Positions 54,290 through 64,000 of a stretch of DNA of 64,000 bases are shown piece after piece; within the stretch, counting starts at the first letter, position 1; each line of letters opens with the position of its first letter. Origin of the DNA: Muricea muricata (taxonomy: Eukaryota > Cnidaria > Anthozoa > Malacalcyonacea > Plexauridae). The position numbers were made by a program, and so were the translations under genes. The notes under the pieces are model-generated. The model saw only the letters and a program-made list of their open reading frames with translations. It searched no databases and had not been told where the DNA came from. Location of the stretch: assembly GCA_963855995.1 (NCBI GenBank), contig OY979719.1, forward strand, positions 16,835,312 through 16,899,311, read 5' to 3'.

Positions 54290-55273
54290 TGCAACTTTCA
54301 CTATCCGCATTTTGTGGTTCGCACGCCGGTCTGTATTTACATGAAGTCTCCTAGTTGGCACTTGAGTATATCAATTTTAAATTGCAGACCAGTGGTAAAT
54401 GAAGTGAAAACTTTGCTGCATCGCAATTCAAGACTAACTCAGCAGTGTCATTGGTTTACTAATGAGTCGTACTTTTTTGAAGATCCGTTCTCATACATTC
54501 CTTGATTAGCCCCCTTGACTTTCCTAGCTTCCAGCCCTTAGAGTCAGTCCAGAAAAATTAATCATTACCGTCTGGTTTAACATCTGCTTTTACTATACGA
54601 GCAAAGATCTAGTCGTTACTATGAAAAGACTCTAACTTCAACTTGAAATGTACAATCCCCCGTTGATAAACATTTTCACCGAGGACATATTGTTGATTTG
54701 CACTTGGGGCACGAACTGCAACTTGCCCGTTTTCCTGAATAGTAATCCCCGAGCTGCTCTCACTAAATTTCTCATCCTGCAGAAGCTCAGTGGGTCGAGT
54801 AGGCACAATTTCATCGCTCAATCCGAGATACTCGAGAAGAGTATTAAAATTCTTCAACTGATTTTTCGGCACTTCCGCCAATACTGCGGGATTCTCGGGG
54901 CTTGGAATTTTCTTTGCGCGAAGATAATCTAAAATCCAGCCGAAATATTCTGGATTGGAATCGGAGGAGGCGGCGCCATCTTTGTCTCGTTTCACACGAT
55001 CTTCCGACATTCCGCTTAATATGGCACCTTCAATGAACCTTCGACCTGGCACAAGATAGATTTGGTGATCGTGAACTTCTGTCCACGGACATTTAGTTGG
55101 ACAAAATCTTTCGCGGTTTCCATTCTTTGCTTCTCTGCGTTCACGGCTTCGACTTCCGCCGTCAATTCGCTCTCTACCTTTCGGCAATTTCCTGATAAAC
55201 CTTTTCCTGATAATCATTCCTCCTACATTCGTTTGACTAAATCCTCAAATTCATTTAGTAAATCGCAGCTTGT
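54290..55273 (-). pseudogene. mosaic BTB/T1-SPRY-like copy O, frameshifted
   Basis: The start position reads ACA (55273-55271). The N-terminal part uses old-subfamily wording (METAKDF equivalent, ILSGMSE) and is out of frame. From DRVKRDKDG onward it matches class I and is open through YFGWILDYLRAKKIPSPENP to FKLKLESFHSND (54609), then breaks again before a short C-terminal piece at about 54290-54360 (RRLHVN). At 54955-54975 five consecutive codons changed from Val/Phe to Ala/Ser by T-to-C transitions. Confidence 0.75.
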
Positions 55274-56958
55274 TTTATTAGGTTTTATACAGACTATAAA
55301 AGAATTACTTTCGGCACGTTTAAGACACTAGAGAGGTTTAGATTTGGCTCCCAATACCTCGATCGCTACCTTAATCTATCTTTCAGCCAATTAGATGTTC
55401 CGGACCTACCCGATTAACCAATCAAATTGTTTAAAAATCGGGAAAAATTAGCGGTACGGGAGAGATTTCGTCAAATCTGAACCTCTGTACTGGTTAAGCG
55501 AGCGATCAATGGAATAGTTTAAATTTAGGGACAGCACTGCATGCTAGGAAAGGGTCGTATTTGGAAATTGCAATCGGTTTGGTAGTGTTCATGAATAATT
55601 AGGTCAATGCTTAATTAGTTCTGTCAAGAAAACAAAAAGCAAAAACGAAAGAAGAAAGAACATTCTTGAACATTTATTTGGCCTAATTATTTATTAATGC
55701 TACCAACCCTGATGACAGTATGTATGTATTAACATGTATGCCAGACAAATGAAAAAAATATCGTTACAAAGTCTCATTGTCACAAAATGATCAACATTAA
55801 TTCATAACAGTTTTGGACCCGTCTCGCATTGGAAGTTGTAACTTGTAACAACGTTAAAATTTTGGTGAAAAGAGTGTTAAAGCGGAAATTGTTCAAATCA
55901 TCTCATTATAAGTGAAACAGTCTCTTTAAGTTTCGTAAAGAACATATTTAGGACTTTGCTATGCAGTAGTTGGTAAACTACTGAACTCCGGAACTTGTTC
56001 GTGAAATGCATTCCTACGATCATTTCTTCAACTATGTTTTCATAAATCATACGTGAGGCGGACTGCTACCCAAAGCAACTCTATATTGCATCGACACCAC
56101 ACATGATTTCACTTGAAAGGTTATGAAATATATAATATACATTGGCATAAATTCATGTGCAGTGATGTCTCAGGGGGCTTTGTCAGAAATTTGCAAATTT
56201 CTCCCCCCCCCCTGGTACCAGTGCTAAAAGCACGGGGCGGGAGACATTAGCGAGAAGTGCTGGAGCGCATGCCCGTGTGTGGAAACATTTTAAACTAGAC
56301 TCTCTGAAATGCCACATGTTGACCTGTGGAGGACAACTACAGTATTCTCGCCTTCCGCAAACGACATTATAACATTGTCGCCTTGAGAAGCCTCGCTGAA
56401 GATTCGTTTCCCCCAAAGTTATTTGCTTTAGAAATGCTGGAAGTTGTGAGATTGAGTGTTTAAACCTCACTTGCTGCAATTTCAACAAATTTTAATTGAA
56501 GTCGTAACGTGAAAAAACCAGAGTTCGAGTTAAAGGTCTGTCTTGTCCACTAACAACGAGTATGCTCCAATGATGCAGAAAGGGAATTCTATTAAACGTC
56601 GTAAGAATATTATGAAGTAATTATTATAGAAAAAACCCAGAGATTTCTTCGCAGATATGGTCTTATTAATTTTAGTACCCTTATATACAATTTCTAAGGC
56701 TAAAAGTATCATTAAGTGTACTGTAATAAGATTAACGTTTTCCAGCATATTTTGAACTAATTATAACTCAAGTATTCGACCGCATCATAACTACAGCATC
56801 ACTAGTTACAACTCACTTTTTATGTGTACTTTTTTTTTATGCGATAGTTCAACATAATACGTTAACATTATTTCCAAAACGATTTTAAAAGTGACATTAG
56901 AGCCAGTATAGCATTGTTTATTGCTTGATTATTACAGGTATATACACAAGGTATTTCT
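55274..56958. other. spacer between copies O and P
   Basis: Duplicate of 43725-45797 with small deletions. It contains the GAGAGGTTTAGATTTG / CAAATCTGAACCTCTG inverted pair (55332-55487) and C-rich tracts near 56200. No gene. Confidence 0.5.
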
Positions 56959-57892
56959 TTAATCTTGCACAACTTCCACAATCCGTATTTTGTCGCTCGC
57001 ACACAACATATTTACATGAAGTTTCCAAGCTTGGGACTCGGGGAGATCAATTTGAAATTTCTGACCAGTGGGTAAATGAAGTGAAAACTTTGCTGCATCG
57101 CAATCCAAGACTAACTCCACCGTGTCGCCCTGTTTTGACTGGTTTACTAAAGAGTCGTACTTTTTGTAAGACCCGTTCTCGTACATTCCTTGATAACCAT
57201 TCTTTCCCAGTGCCCAGGCCTTAGAGTCAGTCCAGTAAAGTGAATAGTTATCCTCCGGTTTAACATCTGCTTTCACTATACCAACTAATATCCAGTTGTT
57301 ATCCTTAAAAGACTCTAACTTCAACTTAAAACGCACAATCCCACGTTGATAAACATTTTCACCGAGGACATATTGTTCGCCTGCAATTGAACTGATTGCC
57401 ACTCTCCCGTTTTCCTGAACAGTAATTCCTGAGCTGCACTCGTTGAATTTCTCATTCTGTAGAAGCTCACTGGGTCGAGTAGGCACAATTTCATCGCTCA
57501 ATCCGAGATACTCGAGAAGAGTATTAAAATTCTTCATCTGATTTTTCGGCACTTCCGCCAATACTGCGGGATTCTCGGGACTTGAAATTTTCTTCGCGCG
57601 AAGATAATCTAAAATCCAGCCGAAATATTCTGGATTGAAATCGAAGAAGACGACGCCATCTTTGTCTCGTTTTACACGATCTTCCCATCTTTCGTTGAAC
57701 ATTGTGGCCAGGAGAGATCCCTCGACCTGACACAAGGTAGCTCTCGTTGTCGTGAATTTCTGTCCACCAACATTGAGATGAACGATATCGTCATCACTCA
57801 CTTCCACAGCTTGCGTTCGTTGCTTCTCTGCGTTCAAGGCTTCGACTTCCGCCTTCAAATTCGCTCGCTCCTTTTCGACAATTTCGTTAACT
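56959..57892 (-). pseudogene. BTB/T1-SPRY-like copy P, 5'-truncated
   Basis: Open from the middle of the coiled coil (NEIVEKERANLKAEVEALNA) to the normal stop at 56959. The first about 21 codons, the start codon and the promoter are missing. Homology ends at about 57890, where unrelated DNA begins, two bases beyond which a perfect palindrome is close by. The T1 and SPRY-like domains are intact, with Met46 replaced by Thr (KQRTQAVEV). Variable sites read SSIAGEQ, EDNYSLYWTDSKAW and KNGYQGMYENGSYK. It cannot be expressed from its own promoter. Confidence 0.8.
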
Positions 57893-60009
57893 CTTGAATT
57901 ACGGATGGGGTCGTATACGACCCCATGATGTCACATCGTAAATTTTCCCGTTTTTTACCGGGTTTTGCAGGCTAATATTTGTTTGGACGGTTGCAATGCT
58001 ATCTGGGAAGAATTTGCTTTCTTCTCATACCAAACATGCAAAAATATATCAAGAGTTTTTGAAAATATGCTGCTTTTTCTTCGGAGAGTTTTGTCATCGA
58101 TGTGATATTGAAGGGGGTCATATACCAAAAATTTAGCAATTTAGTAAAAAAAATTTTTTTCTTATGGGAAGCATTAAGCAGTTAATTATAATGCTACTAA
58201 ATTTGGGATCGGTAACAAAACTTTTAATATGTTTTTGAAGGCTTTTTGATGGAATTTAGAGCTGACCACGCAGTATATTCCTGGTAACTAGTTTCGTTTT
58301 CTGACACTAGAGACAAAATGGCGGTTAGGCAAACAAGCTTTTCGAAGCGTGAAGCTTGTAATGTATTTACCAGGGGCGGATCCAGGGGTAGTCAAGTCAG
58401 TCATGCGACTTACGTGTAAGATTCATAGATAATTAATATTCTGTCTGAATCAAGCGGCATTTTCACAATTTTATACGAGCTCCAACTTATTGTAGTCCAG
58501 TTAAATATATTCCGGCAGCACGCGTTTAAATCGTTACTCTCAAGTCACAGACAGCGGTATTTCACCAAAATCTTGCCGACTCGGGTGGTGGTTTCTAGTC
58601 ATTTAATTGGTCGAGAGGCCATATTAACTATTTTGACTGACCTTTGCGGGGGTCTGACTTAGCTTGCGCAATTCGAAGCTCTCTACAAGCTTTTTAATTG
58701 GATGATTTGAAAAAACTTTCCACTCTCATTGGCTCATTTTTTCTGACTGACTTTGCGTGGGGTATCTCAGTCATGATGCTGCAAGTTTGGCATTGGCAAG
58801 CTAATTAATATTCAATGATCTTAAACTTGACTGCAAAGGTTCGTTCGATTCGAACTCGAAGTATATTTTGTGTCTTGCAAAATATGTCTTGCAAATACGA
58901 TATGGTTAGATCGGAATTGCTCAGAGGCAATATGAAGCCTTTGGAAAGTATTAACACCCAAATGAAGGGTAAAATTCACAAGAGCTTTTGACGAACGTGT
59001 GTTCACAAGACGACGCTATATGAGTATAGCTAAAAACTTTGGAGCCGAAAGCTACGTGCCCAAAAATGCTCGTGAAGTAAAGAACGAAGCGTGTACTGCT
59101 ATAAGGTAAGTTGAGCAACAATACTTTGTTGATGTGCTATTATACAATTGTTGTAGATTTACAGTGTGAAATATGGACGACTTTCGTTCGTAGGTATTAC
59201 CATATTGATATATTTGCATATACTTGCGTTGGGTGCAAAGGTCAACTCGATTTCAAAACAATGTTGTGTACTTTATAACTTATGTTGTAAACTTTGTAAA
59301 ATCACTGAAATGCAATATAAAATTTTAAATCACAACACGACAGTGTGTTATATTGTGTATATTACCATTTATGAACCAAAGTTCTGTTGATCTATTTAAT
59401 AGTATTTATTTCTGAAATATGACATTGCCTGTGGTATTGTTGGATACTATAGATATAAGTGACATTACTTATTTTTGAATATTTGTACTAGATCTGATAT
59501 CTCTGGTGATTGTCTTAACAGTTCTGTGTCTTTGGTACTGGTAGGCAATAACAGCTTAGCTCAGCCTTTGAGAATTTTAACTTCTTGAGCTTTACATTCA
59601 TGCTAATTTTTATTCACAACACCCTTTTCTTGTCTGTTATGAAAGAGCATGATAAGTACTATTGCCTTAAAAATCTTCTACCTTGTGTGTGTCCAAAGAT
59701 TGTTTTGATAGTAGTCTTACTTAAGAGGACTTAGTGGGGAAAGAGGCTATTTTGAATTGTAGTAGTCACAAGTGGTCATCATTTCTAGATGCATTTTGGG
59801 TCTTTCATCTGTTTAGGTACAAATATGTGTATCTACTACCCTGATTGGGGTGAGCTGCAATATAAATTGCTTTTAACCACCTAATTAAACCTCACCAGCA
59901 TAATCACAATATAGATTTAGATGTAATTCACCTGTTGTTTTGTTTTGAACCTGGTAAAAACTTTTAACCTAATCATTTTGTTCTTTACTTTTTCATCCTT
60001 ATTATTTAG

Positions 60010-60420
60010 TATTTAATAATAGGTAATAGAAACCATATTGGTGTCTAGCAAAATAAAACAATATTTGGTGTCAACAGCCTCCTTGTTCATAATGGTACAG
60101 TCTCCATGTAATATGAAATACGATATAGCATGCGGGTCAGGCCTGAGTAACCAAATGTAAATCTATGAGTCAAGGAAGGTAAAAACAATATCTGGTAATA
60201 TAAATACTCAAGTAGGTTATAGGAACCATATTGGTATCATGTACAATGGACAATGTTTTCTAACAATATGTTGGTGTCATGCAAACATAAACAATATTTA
60301 GCAACAACAGTCCCTTTGTTCCTAATAAGGCTGTCAACATAGAATATTAAATATGATATAGCATGCAGGCTAGTTGTGACCTTTTGTAAGTGTATGAGAT
60401 TTTGAAGGCCAAAAAATAAA
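60010..60420. repeat. two diverged tandem copies of a ~200-bp unit
   Basis: Both copies contain ACCATATTGGT, AACAATATTT, AACAGYCYCYTTGTTC, GATATAGCATGC and a TATGAG segment in the same order, with many substitutions. Confidence 0.6.
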
Positions 60421-60622
60421 CAAACAAAAAAAGAAATATTTTGTGTATATGTGTTTATTAGCAACTAATTATAAATCACAAACTCACACAAGTATAATAA
60501 ACTAAAGCTTGTGTGTTGGATTAATCTCTTTATGCCATTCCTAAGCATGCTGATGAACCTGATTTTGGGTGAAACAACAGTGGAGTTCAAATGTGGCTGT
60601 AACAAAGTTAATGCTAATATGA

Positions 60623-60661
60623 TGACGTCATCGTATTGGTGACGTCATCACTATGACGTCA
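60623..60661. promoter_or_regulatory. cluster of three TGACGTCA palindromes
   Basis: Perfect 8-bp CRE/ATF-type sites start at 60623, 60640 and 60654, each extended toward GTGACGTCATCA. They lie just inside the right end of the hAT-like element and could be either transposase sub-terminal sites or bZIP binding sites. Confidence 0.4.
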
Positions 60662-61800
60662 TCACTGCCCAAAATTTTTGACTGACGTTTAAAAAATCCT
60701 AGATCCGCCCCTGCTTTGTCAAACAGTTATTTTTTAAGCATTTTATTCAGTGCCCATAAATCAGAGATTACATGAACTGAAGATGGCCAAATTGTTTGCT
60801 CAAATATGTTTCTACCTCCTCTAGTCATTGGATCTTACTATATGGTGTAAGATGTATACCCAATATAGCTGTTATTCAACTCCTACTGTATTGTAAGATG
60901 CATTTTGACAGTAATATTTATTATGATGACCTTGTGATACCCATTTCCATCTTGCAACCATTTCTGCCCCTTCGTCAAATTGTATTAGTGGAAATGACCA
61001 ACATATTAGCTCTTGATATAATATAATATTAACTATATTAATTATATAATATTAACTCTTGCCCGTGTCAATTCTACTCTGTTTGCCATCAGCCCAAATT
61101 CAATATAACACTCTGACATGAGTTTCTAAGCTGGGAATATGGATTCTGTTGATACTCTTGGTGCAATTGTCCAAAGCATTTTGTATTAAATGGTATCATA
61201 GTCATTTGGGCCAAGATAAACATTATTTCTAATGACCTTTCTTGTTGTTTGCCGAATTTCTGATTTAACGCTATTTTGTACGTTTCAAAATATAGTTTTT
61301 ACAATTCCCGCCAAAAATCCCATGTTGTAAAAAGTACGACATAAAACAATTTTAGACAATAGAAACACTTAACAAATTAGCATAATGTCATAATTTATCG
61401 AAATAACCTAAATTTACAGAAATCGAAATGATATAAAGCTAAATTCTATCCCAATTGAACTCGCCTGCGCCAATTGTTTATGCTTACTGTCCACTAAACT
61501 AAATCACTAAAAGCTTGAGAACAACAATTTCCCCCAAATCATGGTTTTTTGAATCAAAATTGTTCTGTTTTGCATCCCAGACGATCCAAGTTCACAACTA
61601 CTACGTTTTATTCGTTTCTGAGCTCCATTTTTTCAAAAAATCGTCGATGATCAGCTAAAATATCACTCAAAAACCATTTGCCTCACAAGCCACAAAGAAA
61701 AAACTTCTTATACTACGCTTTCAAAGCATGCTGGTATGGATTTCTATTTGCAAGGAAAATAATGCTTTGCGCGCTTGGCGCGAGATCACCTGGCCATTAT

Positions 61801-62860
61801 AGGTACCAAAAATCCAGATATTCCTGCCCTGATGTAGTTTTGTCATATTTTAAGTGACCTTACTGAAGTGTTTTAGTTAAAATATAAGATGTGATGCTAT
61901 GAGTAATATTAAGTGTACAGTAAGTTTCTAAGTTTCTTCTACATATATACCGAACTAATTACAACTCAACGACAGTCACAAGTATACAAAAATTGTTAGA
62001 AATTATATTGTGAACACAATTAAACTACAGAGTGTATAAAAAAAGTTTACAGTTGGAAAAAGTCCGCTAATGCAAAGAGTGCTTATTGTTTTAATGGACT
62101 TTAGTTATCCGAAGTATAGTACCGCTTCGTCTGGAACATCTAGCAATATTTTTTTTCTTCATAAAACTTTTTTTCAATTAAGGTGGCTGGTTATAACGGG
62201 TTTTGAACACATGGTGTTAAAATATGGAGCACGTGTTATAAGATTGTAAAGCTTCAGAAATTTTGGTGCACGCACAATCAACTGGTGAGACTTAAAAAAC
62301 TACTTCAAACGCTAAAATTAAGGCATGCGGTACTTTAATGTGTGCAAAAAGCTAATATGCGTAAAATTAATTAATAATGAGACACAAAATCAAACATGGG
62401 TAACAAAATATGCAAAATGGTAGAAAGTTTATCTTTCGTAGGTCACATGCTGGAATTCGCACAAATCAAATTGTTTAAAACTTTGTACTAACTTAAAATT
62501 GGTTTTCAGTTATCCATCTTTGTACGCAAGGCCTTTTAAAAGTGGCTTTTGATACGGAGCCACCATGAGTCAAAAAATTTAGTTTTGTAAAAAAATTTTT
62601 TAGATGTTCCTGACAGAGCCAAACTACCGAGAACTACTATATTTTTTTAAAAGCATTGAACGCTCTCTGCTTAGCAGACGTTTTCCAACTGTAAACCTTT
62701 TTTTGATACACCCCATAAAAATTTACCTTGTTTTTATCCCAAACTTAACATTATCGTTATTTTCAAACCGAAGTTAAATGTTACATGTACATTTACATTA
62801 AAACCAGTAACAATGTTTAATTTTTGTCGATTATTACCGGTTTATACACAAAGTATTTAT
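61801..62860. other. spacer between the non-array block and copy Q
   Basis: The array flank resumes (61800-62030). A TIR-bounded element (62033-62715) is followed by the 3' flank of copy Q. No gene. Confidence 0.5.
62033..62715. mobile_element. non-autonomous TIR element (GTGTATMAAAAAARGTTTAC ends)
   Basis: The left end (GTGTATAAAAAAAGTTTACA, then GTTGGAAAA) and right end (its complement, ending TGATACACC) form terminal inverted repeats of about 30 bp. The right part of the same element is at 29785-30052 and a left-end relic at 33148. No transposase. Confidence 0.6.
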
Positions 62861-63835
62861 TTAATCTTGCACAACCTCCACAATGCGTATTCTGTCATTC
62901 GAACGGCCCAGATTTACATGAAGTCTCCAGGCTTGGGACTCGGGTATATCAATTTGAAATTGCTGACCAGTGGGTAAATGAAGTGAAAACTTTGCTGCAT
63001 CACAACCCAAGACTAACTCAACCGTGTCGCCCTCTTTTGACTGGTTAACTAAAGAGTCGTACTTTTTTAAAGATCCATTCTCATACATTCCTTGATTACC
63101 ATTGCTTCCCAGTGACCAGCCCTTAGAGTCAGTCCAGTTGTATGAATTGTTACCCTTCGGTTTAACATCTGCTTTTACTATGCCAACTAAGATCCAGTTG
63201 TTATCTTTAAAAGACTCTAACTTCAACTTAAAACGCACAATCCCACGTTGATAAACATTTTCACCGAGGACATATTGTTGGTCTGTACTTGAACTGATTG
63301 CCACTCTCCCGTTTTCCTGAACAGTAATCCCCGAGCTGCACTCATTGAATTTCTCATCTCGAGCAGGCGTAATTTCATCGCTCAATCCGAGATACTCGAG
63401 AAGAGTATTAAAATTCTTCATCTGATTTTTCGGCACTTCCGTCAATACTGCGGGATTCTCGGGGCTTGAAATTTTCTTTGCGCGAAGATAATCTAAAATC
63501 CAGCCGAAATATTCTGGATTAAAATCGAAGAAGACGACGCCATCTTTGTCTCGTTTCACACGATCTTCCCATCTTCCGTTGAACATTGTGGCCAGGAGAG
63601 ATCCTTCGACCTGACACAAGGTAGCTCTTGTTGTCGTGAATTTCTGTCCACCAACATTGAGATGAACGATATCATCATCACTCACTTCCACAGCTTGCAT
63701 TCGTTGCTTCTCTGCGTTCAAGGCTTCGACTTCCGCCTTCAAATTCGCTCGCTCCTTTTCGACAATCTCGTTAAACTCTGCCCTGAATCGCTTGACTAAA
63801 TCGTCAAATTTATTCAGTAAATCACCACAGCTCAT
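62861..63835 (-). CDS. BTB/T1 domain protein with SPRY-like C-terminus, copy Q (intact)
   Basis: Open from MSCGDLLNKF at 63835 to the stop at 62861, 324 aa. It is 7 residues shorter than its sisters because of an in-frame 21-bp deletion in the T1-to-SPRY linker (SDEITPARDEKF in place of a stretch with PTELLQN). Coiled coil and T1 domain are canonical. Variable sites read AISSSTDQQ, FKDNNW, GNNSYNWTDSKGWSLGSNGN and VNLGRSNDR, close to copy P at the first site and copy C at the last. The upstream block is present, but the CRE-like site is degraded to TACGTCA and the sequence runs to the window edge. It is a likely functional member. Confidence 0.86.
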   Translation of the reverse strand: MSCGDLLNKFDDLVKRFRAEFNEIVEKERANLKAEVEALNAEKQRMQAVEVSDDDIVHLNVGGQKFTTTRATLCQVEGSLLATMFNGRWEDRVKRDKDGVVFFDFNPEYFGWILDYLRAKKISSPENPAVLTEVPKNQMKNFNTLLEYLGLSDEITPARDEKFNECSSGITVQENGRVAISSSTDQQYVLGENVYQRGIVRFKLKLESFKDNNWILVGIVKADVKPKGNNSYNWTDSKGWSLGSNGNQGMYENGSLKKYDSLVNQSKEGDTVELVLGCDAAKFSLHLPTGQQFQIDIPESQAWRLHVNLGRSNDRIRIVEVVQD

Positions 63836-64000
63836 TTTGCAACGTTTTTCACAAAGAGAGTGACTTTCACTTTTAAGACACTTTGCACAGAGAGATCAAC
63901 GAATTAGTTTCTCAAGCTTGGGGACAGTGATGTATTCTGGGAAAAGATAGTATTGCGAAATGTGAATATGATCAAATACGTCAAATAGACCATGAAAAAC
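63836..64000 (-). promoter_or_regulatory. upstream block of copy Q (partial)
   Basis: Shows the proximal GTGAAAAACGTTGCAAA, AAAAGTGAAAG, CCCCAAGCTTGAGAA and TTCGCAATACTATC motifs in family order. The TTAACTCATT-type segment is shortened and the distal CRE-like site is lost by a small deletion. Confidence 0.4.

Larger units (their letters stand above)
58371..60713. mobile_element. hAT-like non-autonomous element (CAGGGGCGGATCYAGG ends)
   Basis: CAGGGGCGGATCCAGG at 58371-58386 and the complement of CAGGGGCGGATCTAGG ending at 60713 form terminal inverted repeats with one mismatch. The sub-terminal motif GACTGAC also recurs on both sides. The interior is 2.3 kb without a transposase frame. No matching 8-bp target duplication is visible. 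The interior contains two diverged tandem copies of an approximately 200-bp unit (60010-60205 and 60210-60420). Confidence 0.65.
57893..61800. other. 3.9-kb non-array block interrupting the BTB array
   Basis: Sequence with no match elsewhere in the window, bounded by truncated copy P and by array flank resuming near 61800 (compare 32925 onward). It holds a 22-bp palindrome (57905-57926), a hAT-like element (58371-60713) and AT-rich DNA without a convincing ORF. Confidence 0.65.

Overview
The window is AT-rich animal (metazoan) nuclear DNA. It has spliced genes with GT-AG introns, long intergenic stretches, Penelope-like, LINE and hAT-type transposable elements and many foldback elements. There is no operon structure and no prokaryotic signal. 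The gene families (NXPE esterase, PTB-domain adaptors, an expanded BTB/T1 family) and the repeat types fit a marine invertebrate, possibly a cnidarian. The species cannot be fixed from sequence alone.

Region 1 (1-5.1 kb): a Penelope-like retroelement whose reverse transcriptase half is inverted relative to its GIY-YIG half, followed by a hammerhead-ribozyme-like motif and several palindromic MITE-like elements. Region 2 (5.2-8.2 kb): a two-exon NXPE-family gene on the plus strand with a GDSH/DGTH esterase signature. Region 3 (8.2-21 kb): minus-strand PTB-domain adaptor exons. The exons at 10.5-12.1 kb join in phase to give a tandem-PTB protein. The exon at 19.6-20.9 kb has many YxN motifs plus a third PTB-like domain and ends in a perfect donor, so it may belong to the same gene. 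Between them lie a 410-bp palindrome, a LINE tail and two more ribozyme-like relics. Region 4 (21-23.1 kb): nothing recognisable.

Region 5 (23.2-64 kb): a minus-strand tandem array of about 18 copies or fragments of an intron-less gene. The product is about 331 aa: an N-terminal coiled coil, a BTB/T1 (KCTD-like) domain, and a C-terminal SPRY-like beta domain. Four copies are fully open (27828-28823, 30191-31186, 45798-46793, 62861-63835). Two are nearly intact: one has lost its start codon and one has a late stop. The rest are pseudogenes, truncations, mosaics and an older degenerate subfamily. The T1 half is almost invariant between copies, while a few short segments of the C-terminal domain vary strongly at fixed positions. 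I infer a birth-and-death family of candidate Cullin-3-type adaptors with a diversifying recognition domain. The array has grown by segmental duplication (about 3 kb, 9.6 kb and 10.7 kb offsets) and been broken by MITE insertions, small deletions between direct repeats, start-codon losses and a 3.9-kb block of foreign DNA at 57.9-61.8 kb that carries a hAT-like element.
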